Assembly (NCBI RefSeq): GCF_003386285.1
Contig: NZ_QPNC01000011.1
Span: 1-64,000 of the forward strand
DNA length: 64,000 bases
Source: Nocardiopsis sp. FIRDI 009
Lineage (GTDB): Bacteria; Actinomycetota; Actinomycetes; Streptosporangiales; Streptosporangiaceae
Direction of reading: 5' to 3'
Part shown: positions 7,599 to 14,975 of the stretch, one piece after another
Layout of the letters: every line of letters starts with the position of its first letter
Position numbering within the stretch: position 1 is the first letter of the stretch
Notes under the pieces: model-generated
Told to the model about the DNA's origin: nothing
Seen by the model: the letters and a program-made list of their open reading frames with translations, nothing else
Databases searched by the model: none
Translations under genes and position numbers: made by a program

Positions 7599-8738
7599 AT
7601 GTCCCACCCGTCGCCCTCCACCACCCTCAACGGAGAGCCTCCGGCTCCGGCGTTCCCCTCTTCGTCGCCCTCCACCACCCTCAACGGAGAGCCTCCGGCT
7701 CCGGCGTTCCCCTCTTCGTCGCCCTCCACCACCCTCAACGGAGAGCCTCCGGCTCCGTCCTCCCGGCCCCACCACGTGGCCGTCCTGGTCCGCGACGGCC
7801 TGCTGCCCATCGAGGTCGGCATCGTCCACCGGTTGTTCGGGCGGGCTCGCGACGCGGACGGCAGGCCGATCTACGAGGTCGTCACCTTCGCGCTGGAGCC
7901 CGGTGAGATCAGGACCGACACCGACTTCACCATGAACGTCGCGCACGGCCCCGAGGTGCTCGCCGAGGCCGACACGGTGATCGTCCCCGCGGCCGAGGAG
8001 GACTACGAGGAACGCCCGCACGACCCGCTCGCCCCGGAGCTGGCCGCCGCCATCGCGCGCGTGCGGCCGCAGACGCGGGTGGCCTCCATCTGCACCGGGG
8101 CGTTCGTACTCGCCGCCGCGGGCCTGCTCGACGGGTGCCGGGTGACCACGCACTGGAAGTCCGCCGGGTACTTCCGCGCCATGTACCCGCACATCGACCT
8201 GGACCCCGACGTGCTCTACACCGACAACGGGCGCGTGCTGACCGCCGCCGGGGTCGCCTCCGGCATCGACCTGAGCCTGCACATGATCCGCACCGACCAC
8301 GGCGCGGCCGTCGCCAACGAGGTGGCCCGCAACACCGTCGTCCCGCCCCACCGGGACGGCGGCCAGGCCCAGTACATCCGGCACCCGGTCCCGGCCCCGG
8401 AGCGTTCGGCGACCGCCCGCGCCCGCGCCTGGGCCCTGGACAACCTCCACCTCCAGCCGAGCCTGCGGGAGATGGCCGAGCAGGAGTCGATGAGCGTACG
8501 CACGTTCACCCGCCGCTTCCGCGAGGAGGTGGGCCAGTCGCCGGGGAAGTGGATCACCCAGCAGCGTCTGGACCGGGCCCGCCAGCTCCTGGAGGAGTCC
8601 GACCTGTCCGTGGACCGGATCGCCGCCGAGGCCGGGTTCGGGACGGCCGCGTCGCTGCGCCAGCACATGCACGTCGAACTGGGGGTGTCCCCCAGCGCCT
8701 ACCGGCGCACCTTCCGGGGGACGGCGTCCGCGCCCTGA
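7599..8738 (+). CDS. GlxA-family AraC transcriptional regulator
   Basis: 379 aa. Residues about 55-225 form a DJ-1/PfpI-like domain (HVAVLVRDGLLPIEVG... ASICTGAFVLAAAGLLDG, with the nucleophile-elbow-like SICTGAF). Residues about 275-375 are the double-HTH AraC domain (LREMAEQESMSVRTFTRRFREEVGQSPGKWI... RIAAEAGFGTAASLRQHM). The first ~50 residues are three in-frame 18-aa repeats encoded by a 54-bp tandem repeat, so the true start could instead be a GTG near 7775. It lies between an exporter and the end of the biosynthetic operon, and both have the shared operator. Confidence 0.85.
   Translation: MSHPSPSTTLNGEPPAPAFPSSSPSTTLNGEPPAPAFPSSSPSTTLNGEPPAPSSRPHHVAVLVRDGLLPIEVGIVHRLFGRARDADGRPIYEVVTFALEPGEIRTDTDFTMNVAHGPEVLAEADTVIVPAAEEDYEERPHDPLAPELAAAIARVRPQTRVASICTGAFVLAAAGLLDGCRVTTHWKSAGYFRAMYPHIDLDPDVLYTDNGRVLTAAGVASGIDLSLHMIRTDHGAAVANEVARNTVVPPHRDGGQAQYIRHPVPAPERSATARARAWALDNLHLQPSLREMAEQESMSVRTFTRRFREEVGQSPGKWITQQRLDRARQLLEESDLSVDRIAAEAGFGTAASLRQHMHVELGVSPSAYRRTFRGTASAP
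7609..7757 (+). repeat. 54-bp tandem repeat, three copies
   Basis: Copies begin at 7609, 7663 and 7717 (exact 54-bp period). The shared core of about 41 bp starts CGTCGCCCTCCACCACCCTC. In frame it encodes STTLNGEPPAPAFPSSSP-like repeats at the N terminus of the GlxA/AraC regulator. The reverse complement of the core recurs at 22973-22998, so this is a dispersed repeat family rather than a protein-specific one. Confidence 0.85.
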
Positions 8739-8786
8739 GCGCCCCTCCCGGGCCCCGACCGCCCGCGAGGTCCTCGCGCACGCGAA

Positions 8787-8817
8787 CGCCGGGACGGTGT
8801 CGGACACCGTCCCGGCG
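8787..8817. terminator. Bidirectional hairpin terminator
   Basis: A perfect 15-bp inverted repeat around a single base (CGCCGGGACGGTGTC, then G, then its complement) lies between the convergent regulator gene and the leftward biosynthetic operon. The position suits termination of both transcripts. Confidence 0.7.
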
Positions 8818-8838
8818 CTGCGCTCACCCCGCTCCCGC

Positions 8839-9363
8839 TCAGGGCACGACCGGACCGATCCGGTAGAGGGTCTCCTCGTGGTGGCCCCCGCCGAAGTCCG
8901 CGCTGGAGAAGAGCACACTCCTGTCCACCGGGGCCGCCCACCGCTTGGCGAAGCGCTTGAGCACCATCACGATCGGGGTGTTCTCCTCCGACACGGTCGC
9001 CTCCACGTACCTGGCGCCGTCGAGGATCTGCTCCTGCACGGCGTGGTCGAAGAGCTTCACCCCGAGGAAGGGGATGCCGTGCCGGGGCTTGACCGCCTCC
9101 TGCCAGACGAAGTACGTGTCGGGCCGCTCCGGGCGGCGGTAGCCGCTGAGGAAGCCGATGACCTCACCGTCGAGCTCGGCCACCACCGAGGTCCGCGCGA
9201 AGTCGCGGAACCAGATCATGTAGTAGTACTCGCTGTTGTTGTCGAGCTGGTCGGACTGGTCCACCAGGTGCCAGACGGCGCGGGCGTCGGCGGGCTCGGG
9301 GCGCCGGAAGACGATCCTGTCGCGGGCGGCGGTGCGGGCGGGGGCGTCGATCGTGACGGTCAT
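8839..9363 (-). CDS. ectA: EctA-like diaminobutyrate acetyltransferase
   Basis: 174-aa GNAT-fold protein. It keeps the EctA signatures: RRPEPADARAVWHLVDQS, the LDNNSEYYYMIWFRDFARTSVV block, GYRRPERPDTYFVWQ and the C-terminal YRIGP. EctA acetylates the gamma amino group of 2,4-diaminobutyrate with acetyl-CoA. However, the acetyl-CoA-binding motif A (normally R-G-x-G-x-A/G after AV) reads KPRHGIPFLGVKLF here and is diverged. It is the last gene of the leftward operon, 50 bp after ectC. With no EctB in the operon and a carrier protein nearby, it may use a different acyl donor or substrate. Confidence 0.75.
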   Translation of the reverse strand: MTVTIDAPARTAARDRIVFRRPEPADARAVWHLVDQSDQLDNNSEYYYMIWFRDFARTSVVAELDGEVIGFLSGYRRPERPDTYFVWQEAVKPRHGIPFLGVKLFDHAVQEQILDGARYVEATVSEENTPIVMVLKRFAKRWAAPVDRSVLFSSADFGGGHHEETLYRIGPVVP

Positions 9364-9413
9364 GGGGGCTCCCTGTTCTGGGTGGGGGTGGTCGTCGTCG
9401 CGCTGCGGCCGGA

Positions 9414-9818
9414 TCAGGAACCGGTCGCCTCGGTCAGGAGGGGGTAGGCGCCGTTCTCGTCGTGGTCCTCGCGGCCGGTGACGGGCGGGTTGAACACGCA
9501 GATGAAGCGCGAGTCCTTGGTGGGGCGCAGGGTGTGCCGCTCGTGTCCGTCGAGCAGGTACATGACGCCGGGGGTGATCCAGTGCTTCTCACCGGTCTCG
9601 TCGTTGGTGAGCTCCATCTCGCCCTCGACGCACAGGACCGCCTCGTAGTGGTTGGCGTACCACAGGGACGTCTCGGTGCCCGCGTACACGGTGGTCTCGT
9701 GCAGGGAGAACCCGACGCCCTCCCGGGCGAGCACGATCCGCCTGCTCTCCCAGGTGCCCTTGGCTCCCTTGATGTGGCGTTCGGTGTCCTCGATCTCGGC
9801 GAAGGAACGGACCAGCAT
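9414..9818 (-). CDS. ectC: Ectoine synthase (EctC)
   Basis: 134 aa, close to the family length, with the conserved EctC blocks throughout: [58 protein letters not shown], the cupin metal-site region [11 protein letters not shown], and [22 protein letters not shown]. EctC cyclises N-gamma-acetyl-diaminobutyrate to ectoine. It looks like an intact bona fide EctC. It is unusual in being fused into an operon with carrier-protein enzymes rather than ectA-ectB-ectC. It follows the carrier-protein gene by 69 bp. Confidence 0.88.
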   Translation of the reverse strand: MLVRSFAEIEDTERHIKGAKGTWESRRIVLAREGVGFSLHETTVYAGTETSLWYANHYEAVLCVEGEMELTNDETGEKHWITPGVMYLLDGHERHTLRPTKDSRFICVFNPPVTGREDHDENGAYPLLTEATGS

Positions 9819-9887
9819 GGTGACCTCTCGGATTGGGGGGTGGTGGACGGCGCGGCCTCGGCCGAGGCCGCCGCCGGGAGTGTGGTG

Positions 9888-10145
9888 TCAGACCGCCGCC
9901 GGTCGGGTGGACAGGACGAAGTCGGTGAGGGAGTCGACGGACTCGAACGCCTCGATCTCCAGGTCCTCGGGCTCGACCTGCAGGCCGATGGACTCCTCCA
10001 GGGACATCAGGACCTCCAGCATCGAGGTGGAGTCCAGGTGCAGGTCGTCGAAGAGGCGGACGTTGCCGTCCAGGTCGGCGACCTCGCGCTCCAGGGCCTC
10101 GGACAGGGCGGCTTCGAGGGCGGTGACGACGTCGTTGCGCTGCAT
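9888..10145 (-). CDS. Acyl carrier protein
   Basis: 85 aa. The phosphopantetheine site is DLHLDSTSMLE with Ser39 (DS-T rather than the common DSL). Length, acidity and helix pattern fit a free-standing ACP/PCP. It lies between the adenylate-forming ligase and ectC, in an operon that also encodes a phosphopantetheinyl transferase. It most likely carries the substrate activated by the ligase. This is the actual gene inside a longer artefactual frame; the ATG at 10145 is preceded by a spaced purine stretch. Confidence 0.85.
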   Translation of the reverse strand: MQRNDVVTALEAALSEALEREVADLDGNVRLFDDLHLDSTSMLEVLMSLEESIGLQVEPEDLEIEAFESVDSLTDFVLSTRPAAV

Positions 10146-10216
10146 GGGGTGTCTCCCTACGTGGTGTTCGGTGTTCGTGCTGTTCGTGTTGTTCACGGTG
10201 TTCGGGGGCGGAGCGC

Positions 10217-11770
10217 TCAGGCGCGCCCCGGGGCGGAGATCAGGTCGGCGAGCCTGGCCCGGTCGACCTTGCCGTTGCTGTTGGTGGGCAGGTCGTCGAG
10301 GCGGACGCAGACCCGGGGGACCTTGAACTCCTCGATCTCCCCGCGCATCCGCTCCAGGACCTCCTCCTTGGGGATGCTGGAGATGACGGCCAGCTGGGCC
10401 GGGCGTCCGTTCGCGGGGGGCAGGACGATCGCGGAGTCGACCCCCTCGACGCGGTGTGCGGCGGCCTCCACCTCGGTGGCGCTGACGCGGAAGCCGCGCT
10501 CCTTGTAGATGTCGTCCCGGCGGCCGTCGAAGTACAGGTAGCCGTCCTCGTCCACCCACCCGTAGTCGCCGGTGCGCAGCTCGGGGAAGAGTCCGTCGCG
10601 GCGGTGGAAGCGCTCGGCGGTCAGCTCCTCGCGCCGCCAGTACCCCGCCATGACGTTGGGTCCCCGGACCACGATCTGGCCGGTCTCCCCGGCGGGGAGG
10701 CGCTCGCCGTCGGGGCCGACCACGAAGATCTCGGTCCCGTCCAGGGGCAGTCCGCACGACCCGGGCCGGTCCAGGTCGCCGTCGGGCGGCATGATGGCCG
10801 CGCGCTTGCACTCGGTGAGCCCGTACATCACCTGCACGCGCAGACCGGGCAGGGACTCGCGCAGCGAGGCCACGGTCTTCTCCGACAGGGCCGCGCCGGT
10901 GTTGGTGAGCAGCCGCAGCGACGTGGGGCGGCGCCTGCTGCGGGCGGCCAGCCAGGCCAGGCGGTCCGACACCGCCGGGACGCCCGCCAGGACGGTGGCC
11001 CCGCTCTCGACGAGGCTGCGCAGCAGGGGCGGTCCGGACTCGGTCGGAGAGCCGAAGCGCAGCCGGGCCCCGGCGAGCATCACCAGGTAGACCTGGTAGA
11101 GGCCGTAGTCGAAGGAGACCGGCAGGGGGCAGTAGACGGTGTCGTCCGCTCGGTACCCCAGCCGTTCGCGGATCGCCCGGGCCGCGAACAGGATCTGCTG
11201 GTGGGTGCTGACCACGGCCTTGGGCCGGGAGGTGGTGCCCGAGGTGTAGATCATGCAGACCGGGTCGACCTCCAGCACCGGGGAGGTCCGGTCCGGGACC
11301 GGGGCGGTCTCCTCGGCCCCGGTCCCGTTCGCGGTCCCGTCCGCGGCGCCGGGGGGCGGGGTCTCGGCGAGCGCGAGCAGGTCGCCGGTGGTGAGGAAGT
11401 CGGCCCCGGCGGCGGTGGCCTCGTCCCTGGCCTCGTCGCTGTCGCAGACCACGGCCGCGGGCTCGGCGTCGGTCAGGACGTGGGTGAAGGCTCCGTCGCG
11501 CACGCTCTCGTGCAGGAGGCTGAACACCGCTCCCGTCCGGGAGACCGCGAAGAGCGCGGCGACGGCGGCCAGGGGGTCGCCCGTGCGCACGGCCACGCGG
11601 TCGCCGCGCCGCAGGCCCCGGGCCCGCAGGTGGCGGGCGATCCGTGAGCTGGCCGAGGCCAGTTCCCCGAGGCTCGCCGTCCGTTCGCCGGTGCTCAGCG
11701 CGGGGGTGTGCGGGTCCCGTCGGGCCGCGTCGTCGAGCAGGTCGTGCAGGAGTCGCGGTTGGGTGGTCAC
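10217..11770 (-). CDS. Adenylate-forming acyl/aminoacyl ligase
   Basis: 517 aa, class I adenylate-forming enzyme. Visible core motifs are MIYTSGTTSRPKAVVSTH (P-loop), YGLTECKRA, TGDYGWVDEDGYLYFDGRRDD, FRVSATEVE and the C-terminal catalytic-lysine region NSNGKVDRARL. It would activate a carboxylic or amino acid as an adenylate and load it onto the neighbouring carrier protein or CoA. GTG 11770 overlaps the stop of the upstream hotdog gene (GTGA), showing translational coupling. Substrate cannot be read from the sequence. Confidence 0.85.
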   Translation of the reverse strand: MTTQPRLLHDLLDDAARRDPHTPALSTGERTASLGELASASSRIARHLRARGLRRGDRVAVRTGDPLAAVAALFAVSRTGAVFSLLHESVRDGAFTHVLTDAEPAAVVCDSDEARDEATAAGADFLTTGDLLALAETPPPGAADGTANGTGAEETAPVPDRTSPVLEVDPVCMIYTSGTTSRPKAVVSTHQQILFAARAIRERLGYRADDTVYCPLPVSFDYGLYQVYLVMLAGARLRFGSPTESGPPLLRSLVESGATVLAGVPAVSDRLAWLAARSRRRPTSLRLLTNTGAALSEKTVASLRESLPGLRVQVMYGLTECKRAAIMPPDGDLDRPGSCGLPLDGTEIFVVGPDGERLPAGETGQIVVRGPNVMAGYWRREELTAERFHRRDGLFPELRTGDYGWVDEDGYLYFDGRRDDIYKERGFRVSATEVEAAAHRVEGVDSAIVLPPANGRPAQLAVISSIPKEEVLERMRGEIEEFKVPRVCVRLDDLPTNSNGKVDRARLADLISAPGRA

Positions 11771-12237
11771 GGGGTCTCCTTCCGGGGCACGGCCTCGCGG
11801 GGGACCACGGTCGTCGCCGTGGCCGAGCACACCAGCTGCGGTTCGGGCAGCAGCCGGGCCGCGCTGGGACGCGTGGCGGGGTCGGCGCTGATCACCTTGA
11901 AGGCGCTCAGCTCCACGACCCGGCGCAGGCGGGTCCGGCGGACCAGCCGCCCGTGGATCTCCAGGTAGTCGCCGGGGGCGACGGGGGCGGTGAAGCGGAC
12001 GTCGGAGTAGCCGGAGAGCAGGCCCTCGTCGCCGTCCTCGCGGACGGTGATCTCGGTGACCAGGTCGCCGAACAGGCGCAGCACCCGGGCCCCCTCCACC
12101 ACGCCTCCTCCGTAGTAGGCGTCGCTCTCGCTGAGCCGCACGCGCAGGGAGGCGGTCGTGGGCCGGTCCCGGTCCGTCGGCGGTGCGGCGGCCGTCGGGT
12201 CGCCGGTGGTGGTCGGATCGCCGGTGGCGGTCGTCAT
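11767..12237 (-). CDS. Hotdog-fold protein, 3-aminobutyryl-CoA ammonia-lyase-like
   Basis: 156 aa. After an unconserved Thr/Pro-rich start, residues about 30-145 resemble hotdog proteins annotated as 3-aminobutyryl-CoA ammonia lyases (LRVRLSESDAYYGGGVVEGARVLRLFGDLVTE, GYSDVRFTAPVAPGDYLEIHGRLVR). Such enzymes add or remove ammonia at the beta position of an acyl thioester, or act as thioesterases. In this operon it could make or process a beta-amino thioester. Its stop overlaps the ligase start. Confidence 0.65.
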   Translation of the reverse strand: MTTATGDPTTTGDPTAAAPPTDRDRPTTASLRVRLSESDAYYGGGVVEGARVLRLFGDLVTEITVREDGDEGLLSGYSDVRFTAPVAPGDYLEIHGRLVRRTRLRRVVELSAFKVISADPATRPSAARLLPEPQLVCSATATTVVPREAVPRKETP

Positions 12238-12243
12238 GTGCTC

Positions 12244-12675
12244 CTATCTCCTTCTGGTGTCGGTGTGGTCCGTGCACAGCGCCACGGCGACCACGACGTC
12301 GTTCTTGTGTGAGATCGACAGGCTCACGCGGGGCAGTCCCAGCGCGGCGGCGGCGCCGAGGAAGACCACGCGCGGCGCGCCCCGCCCGGTCCGCTCCACC
12401 CGGATGTCGCTCATGGCCACGCCCTGGAGCATCCCCCTGCCCAGTGCCTTGAGGACGGCCTCCTTGGCGGCGAACCGGCCGGAGAGGAACTCCGTCCGGC
12501 GGCGCGCCCCCATGCCCTCGGCCTCCGCCCGCTCCTCGGGCGCGTAGCAGAACCGGAGGAACCAGGGGCGGCGCAGCAGACGGTCGAGTTCGCGGCGGTC
12601 GAGGACGTCCACGCCGACGCGGAGGGCGGCGGGGGCGAGTGGGGCGGGGGGAGAGGGGGCCGTCGCCCCGGTCAT
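12244..12675 (-). CDS. 4'-phosphopantetheinyl transferase (AcpS-like)
   Basis: 143 aa. It shows the AcpS signatures GVDVLDRRELDRLL (Mg-binding D in GVD), F-x-x-RFAAKEAVLKALG (KEA) and ISHKNDVVVAVAL. It would convert the operon carrier protein to its holo form. Start ATG 12675 overlaps the end of the upstream decarboxylase gene (ATGA), and the hotdog gene follows six bases later. A dedicated transferase supports a self-contained carrier-protein pathway. Confidence 0.85.
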   Translation of the reverse strand: MTGATAPSPPAPLAPAALRVGVDVLDRRELDRLLRRPWFLRFCYAPEERAEAEGMGARRRTEFLSGRFAAKEAVLKALGRGMLQGVAMSDIRVERTGRGAPRVVFLGAAAALGLPRVSLSISHKNDVVVAVALCTDHTDTRRR

Positions 12676-13940
12676 CGGAGCCGGACGAGGCGCTGCCTGC
12701 CGAGCAGGTCCTCGGTCGTGTCCGGAACCCGGACCAGGTGGGCTCGGCCCCGGTGGACGAGGACCTCGGCCGGGTAACCGTGGCTGAGGAACAGGCCGGG
12801 TGAGGCGGTGGGCCCGTAGGCGCCCGACCGGCCGATGCCGAGCAGGTCGCCGGGGCGGACCTCGGGCAGGGCGGCCTTCTTGACGATGAGGTCGTTGGGG
12901 GTGCACAGCGGCCCGGTGACGGAGTACCGGTGCGTGGCGGGGGCGTCGGGCGCGTCGAGGTGGCGCACCGGGAAGTCGCGTTTGACGAAGCTGCCCACGC
13001 CCACGGCCGCCATGTGGTGGTTGGTGCCGCCGTCGGCCACCGCGAAGAGTTCGCCCATGGACTCCTTGACCTCGCGGATCCGGACCACGTAGGTCCCGGC
13101 CCGGGCGGTGAGGAAGCGGCCGGACTCCATCATCAGTCGACAGCGGGGGTTGCGGGAGCGGAAGTCGGCGACGACCTCGTGCATCCCCCGGCCCAGTCCG
13201 GCCATGTCGGGGTCGTCCTCGCCCGCGAAGTAGGCCACGCCGAGCCCGCCCCCGAAGTCGACCGCCTCCAGGTCGATGCCCAGGTCGGCCGCGAGGGACT
13301 CGGCCAGGCCGAGGATGCGTTCGGTGTTGCCCACGACGCTGGTGTGGTCGAGGAACCGCGTCCCCATGTAGGCGTGGACACCGGTGACGCGTACCCCGGT
13401 GAGGTCGGCCAGACGGCGTTTGGCGTCGCGGACCACCGCCTCGTCGATGCCGAACTGCCGGGGTTTGCCGCCCATCGCCAGGCCCTGGCCTTTGGCGGTG
13501 AAGGACGGGTTCACCCGCAGCATCACGGGGAAGGGCGCCGATCCGCGCCGGGTGACCAGCGCGTCGAGCCGCTCGACCTCCTCCAGTGACTCGCAGACCA
13601 GCGCCGCGATCCCGGCGTCGACGCACTCCCGCAGTTCCCGGTCGGACTTGCCGGGGCCGAGGAAGATGATGTCCGAGGGCGCCACCCCGGCGCGGAGCGC
13701 GGTCACGAGCTCGGTGTGCGAGCTGACCTCGGCGCCGGCGCCGAGCGAACCGAGCAGCGCGCAGACGCTGATGTTCGGGTTGGCCTTGAGCGAGTACATG
13801 ATGTCGACGCCGTCGGGGAGCGCCTGCCTGAGCTGGGTGTGGGACCGTTCGAGGACGTCGGCCTCGTAGACGAAGAGCGGGGTCGTGAACTCCTCCGCCA
13901 GTCCGGCGTAGTCGGGAGCGGGGGGTTGCGTGGTGTGCAC
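12672..13940 (-). CDS. Fold-type III PLP-dependent decarboxylase
   Basis: 422 aa, related to diaminopimelate/ornithine decarboxylases. The PLP lysine is in IMYSLKANPN (Lys52). The phosphate-binding glycine loop is DFGGGLGVAY. Other conserved segments are ESGRFLTARAG, GPLCTPNDLI (catalytic Cys region) and GIGRSGAYGPTASPGLF. LysA-like enzymes in specialised metabolism can act on carrier-bound amino acids, as BtrK does on glutamyl-ACP in butirosin biosynthesis. The ligase, carrier and decarboxylase set here recalls that logic, but the substrate is unknown. It is the first large enzyme gene of the operon. Confidence 0.85.
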   Translation of the reverse strand: MHTTQPPAPDYAGLAEEFTTPLFVYEADVLERSHTQLRQALPDGVDIMYSLKANPNISVCALLGSLGAGAEVSSHTELVTALRAGVAPSDIIFLGPGKSDRELRECVDAGIAALVCESLEEVERLDALVTRRGSAPFPVMLRVNPSFTAKGQGLAMGGKPRQFGIDEAVVRDAKRRLADLTGVRVTGVHAYMGTRFLDHTSVVGNTERILGLAESLAADLGIDLEAVDFGGGLGVAYFAGEDDPDMAGLGRGMHEVVADFRSRNPRCRLMMESGRFLTARAGTYVVRIREVKESMGELFAVADGGTNHHMAAVGVGSFVKRDFPVRHLDAPDAPATHRYSVTGPLCTPNDLIVKKAALPEVRPGDLLGIGRSGAYGPTASPGLFLSHGYPAEVLVHRGRAHLVRVPDTTEDLLGRQRLVRLR

Positions 13941-13988
13941 CGTTGACCTTCCGTCGGGGTGGGGGTGTACGCGCGACGCCGGCCGGGT

Positions 13989-14147
13989 CTACTGCCAGCC
14001 GGAGTCGTCGGACTGCCAGCCCGAGTCGTCGGCCGCGGCGGTGTACACGTCCGGGGTCTGTGCCAGCGGGGCGGAGAAGAAGGCCGTGAAGGCCAGCGAG
14101 AGAATGGCGAAACCCGCGGCGGAAAAAGCGGAGATTCTGGCGTCCAT
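13989..14147 (-). CDS. 52-aa secreted/precursor-like peptide with DDSGWQ repeat
   Basis: A small gene below usual length cut-offs. ATG 14147 is preceded by GAAGG at about ten bases; the stop is at 13989-13991. The peptide opens MDARISAFSAAGFAILSLAF, continues with the hydrophobic TAFFSAPLAQ and ends AADDSGWQSDDSGWQ. The N-terminal half looks like a signal sequence or single membrane helix (about residues 6-33). The C terminus is a tandem acidic-aromatic repeat, DDSGWQ twice with one Ser between. It lies in the gap between the ~97-aa protein and the decarboxylase and is transcribed with them. It could be a peptide substrate of the operon enzymes or a small secreted factor; no family is recognised. 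Confidence 0.65.
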   Translation of the reverse strand: MDARISAFSAAGFAILSLAFTAFFSAPLAQTPDVYTAAADDSGWQSDDSGWQ

Positions 14148-14295
14148 TGTGTTTACCTTCATTTCTTCGGTGTGTCTTGCGATGTGTTCATTATGAGCAC
14201 GGGATTCGGTCGAAGTGAAGGATTCGGTGCTGTCCTAAACGGTCCATGTCCTTTTTCGTCCACGCTCCGGCGGGGTCGTGGACGCACGTCCGGGC

Positions 14296-14589
14296 TCAGG
14301 GGAGGATGTCGTCGATGAGTGGCGCCTCGCACCTGAAGAGCTGGTATTCGAGCAGTTCAGGGTAGGTTTCAACGGTTCTGTGCCAGATCCGGGCGGCGGT
14401 GTGCTCAGCGTCGCGGAGGCTGCGGGAGCGCAGGAAGAGTCCGATGGTCGGATCCGTGTCCGACCTTCGGTGCACGCTGACGTGCTCCAGCCCCTCTCCC
14501 GATTCCGCTGTGCGTTCGACCATTTCCCTGAGGCCGTCGGGAAGGTATTTTCGGTGAGGGTGGAGAAAAGTCAGGTGAACCAGGTACAT
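14296..14589 (-). CDS. Small conserved protein heading the ectC operon
   Basis: 97 aa from ATG 14589 (MYLVHLTFLHPHRKYLPDGL), with GAGG six bases upstream. An ATG eight codons earlier has a poorer RBS. The protein has a compact alpha/beta pattern (LEHVSVHRRSDTDPTIGLFLRSRSLRDAEHTAARIWHRTV...LLEYQLFRCEAP), resembling small dimeric ferredoxin-like proteins. No membrane segment. It is first in the leftward operon, 148 bp before the 52-aa peptide gene. Function unknown; it could assist peptide handling or be an immunity or regulatory factor. Confidence 0.6.
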   Translation of the reverse strand: MYLVHLTFLHPHRKYLPDGLREMVERTAESGEGLEHVSVHRRSDTDPTIGLFLRSRSLRDAEHTAARIWHRTVETYPELLEYQLFRCEAPLIDDILP

Positions 14590-14730
14590 GTGTGACCTCG
14601 GATTTATCGACATCCCTGCGGGCTGGCGCGGCCTCGGGCGGCGGGCGCGGGTTCCGGTGGGGAGGTGTCCGCCGGGGCGGGCGGAGTGCCATCGAATCGC
14701 GGCCACCAGTCTCCGGTGCCGTCCCCGGCC

Positions 14731-14763
14731 CTGACAGTGGCTTGAGAGTCAACATGCGCAAGG
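14731..14763. promoter_or_regulatory. Putative operator of the ectC/decarboxylase operon
   Basis: This is the second copy of the 33-bp element at 7558-7590 (26 of 33 identical; CTGACAGTG and CAACATG blocks conserved). It lies about 140 bp upstream of the operon's first gene and in the 386-bp gap towards the divergent capA gene. Nothing else recognisable lies in that gap. Confidence 0.55.
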
Positions 14764-14975
14764 TTCCGGCCAAGGATGTCGTACCCGACCGTCGTCCTCG
14801 ACCGGTGCGCGGTCGACACGCGGCCGGGGTCCGCGTTCGAACCGGCGGCGGGCCCCTGTCGGGGGAGGGCGCGCGGGATGGGGGCCGCCGAAGCCCCGAT
14901 GCCGCGTGCGCTCTCGTGCCACCTCGGCGCCGGCGCGGGCTGACCCGTCCTTTCCACCCGGCGTACGCTGGGAAG

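Noticed and set aside
7609-7757. CRISPR array at the 54-bp repeats
   Set aside because: The whole 54-bp unit repeats, including what would be the spacer, so it is a tandem repeat and not an array.
7775-7777. GTG 7775 as the certain start of the GlxA/AraC regulator
   Set aside because: It would remove the repeats neatly, but no ribosome site precedes it; left as an alternative only.
8839-9818. Ordinary ectABC operon
   Set aside because: No diaminobutyrate aminotransferase gene is nearby; the upstream genes are carrier-protein enzymes instead.
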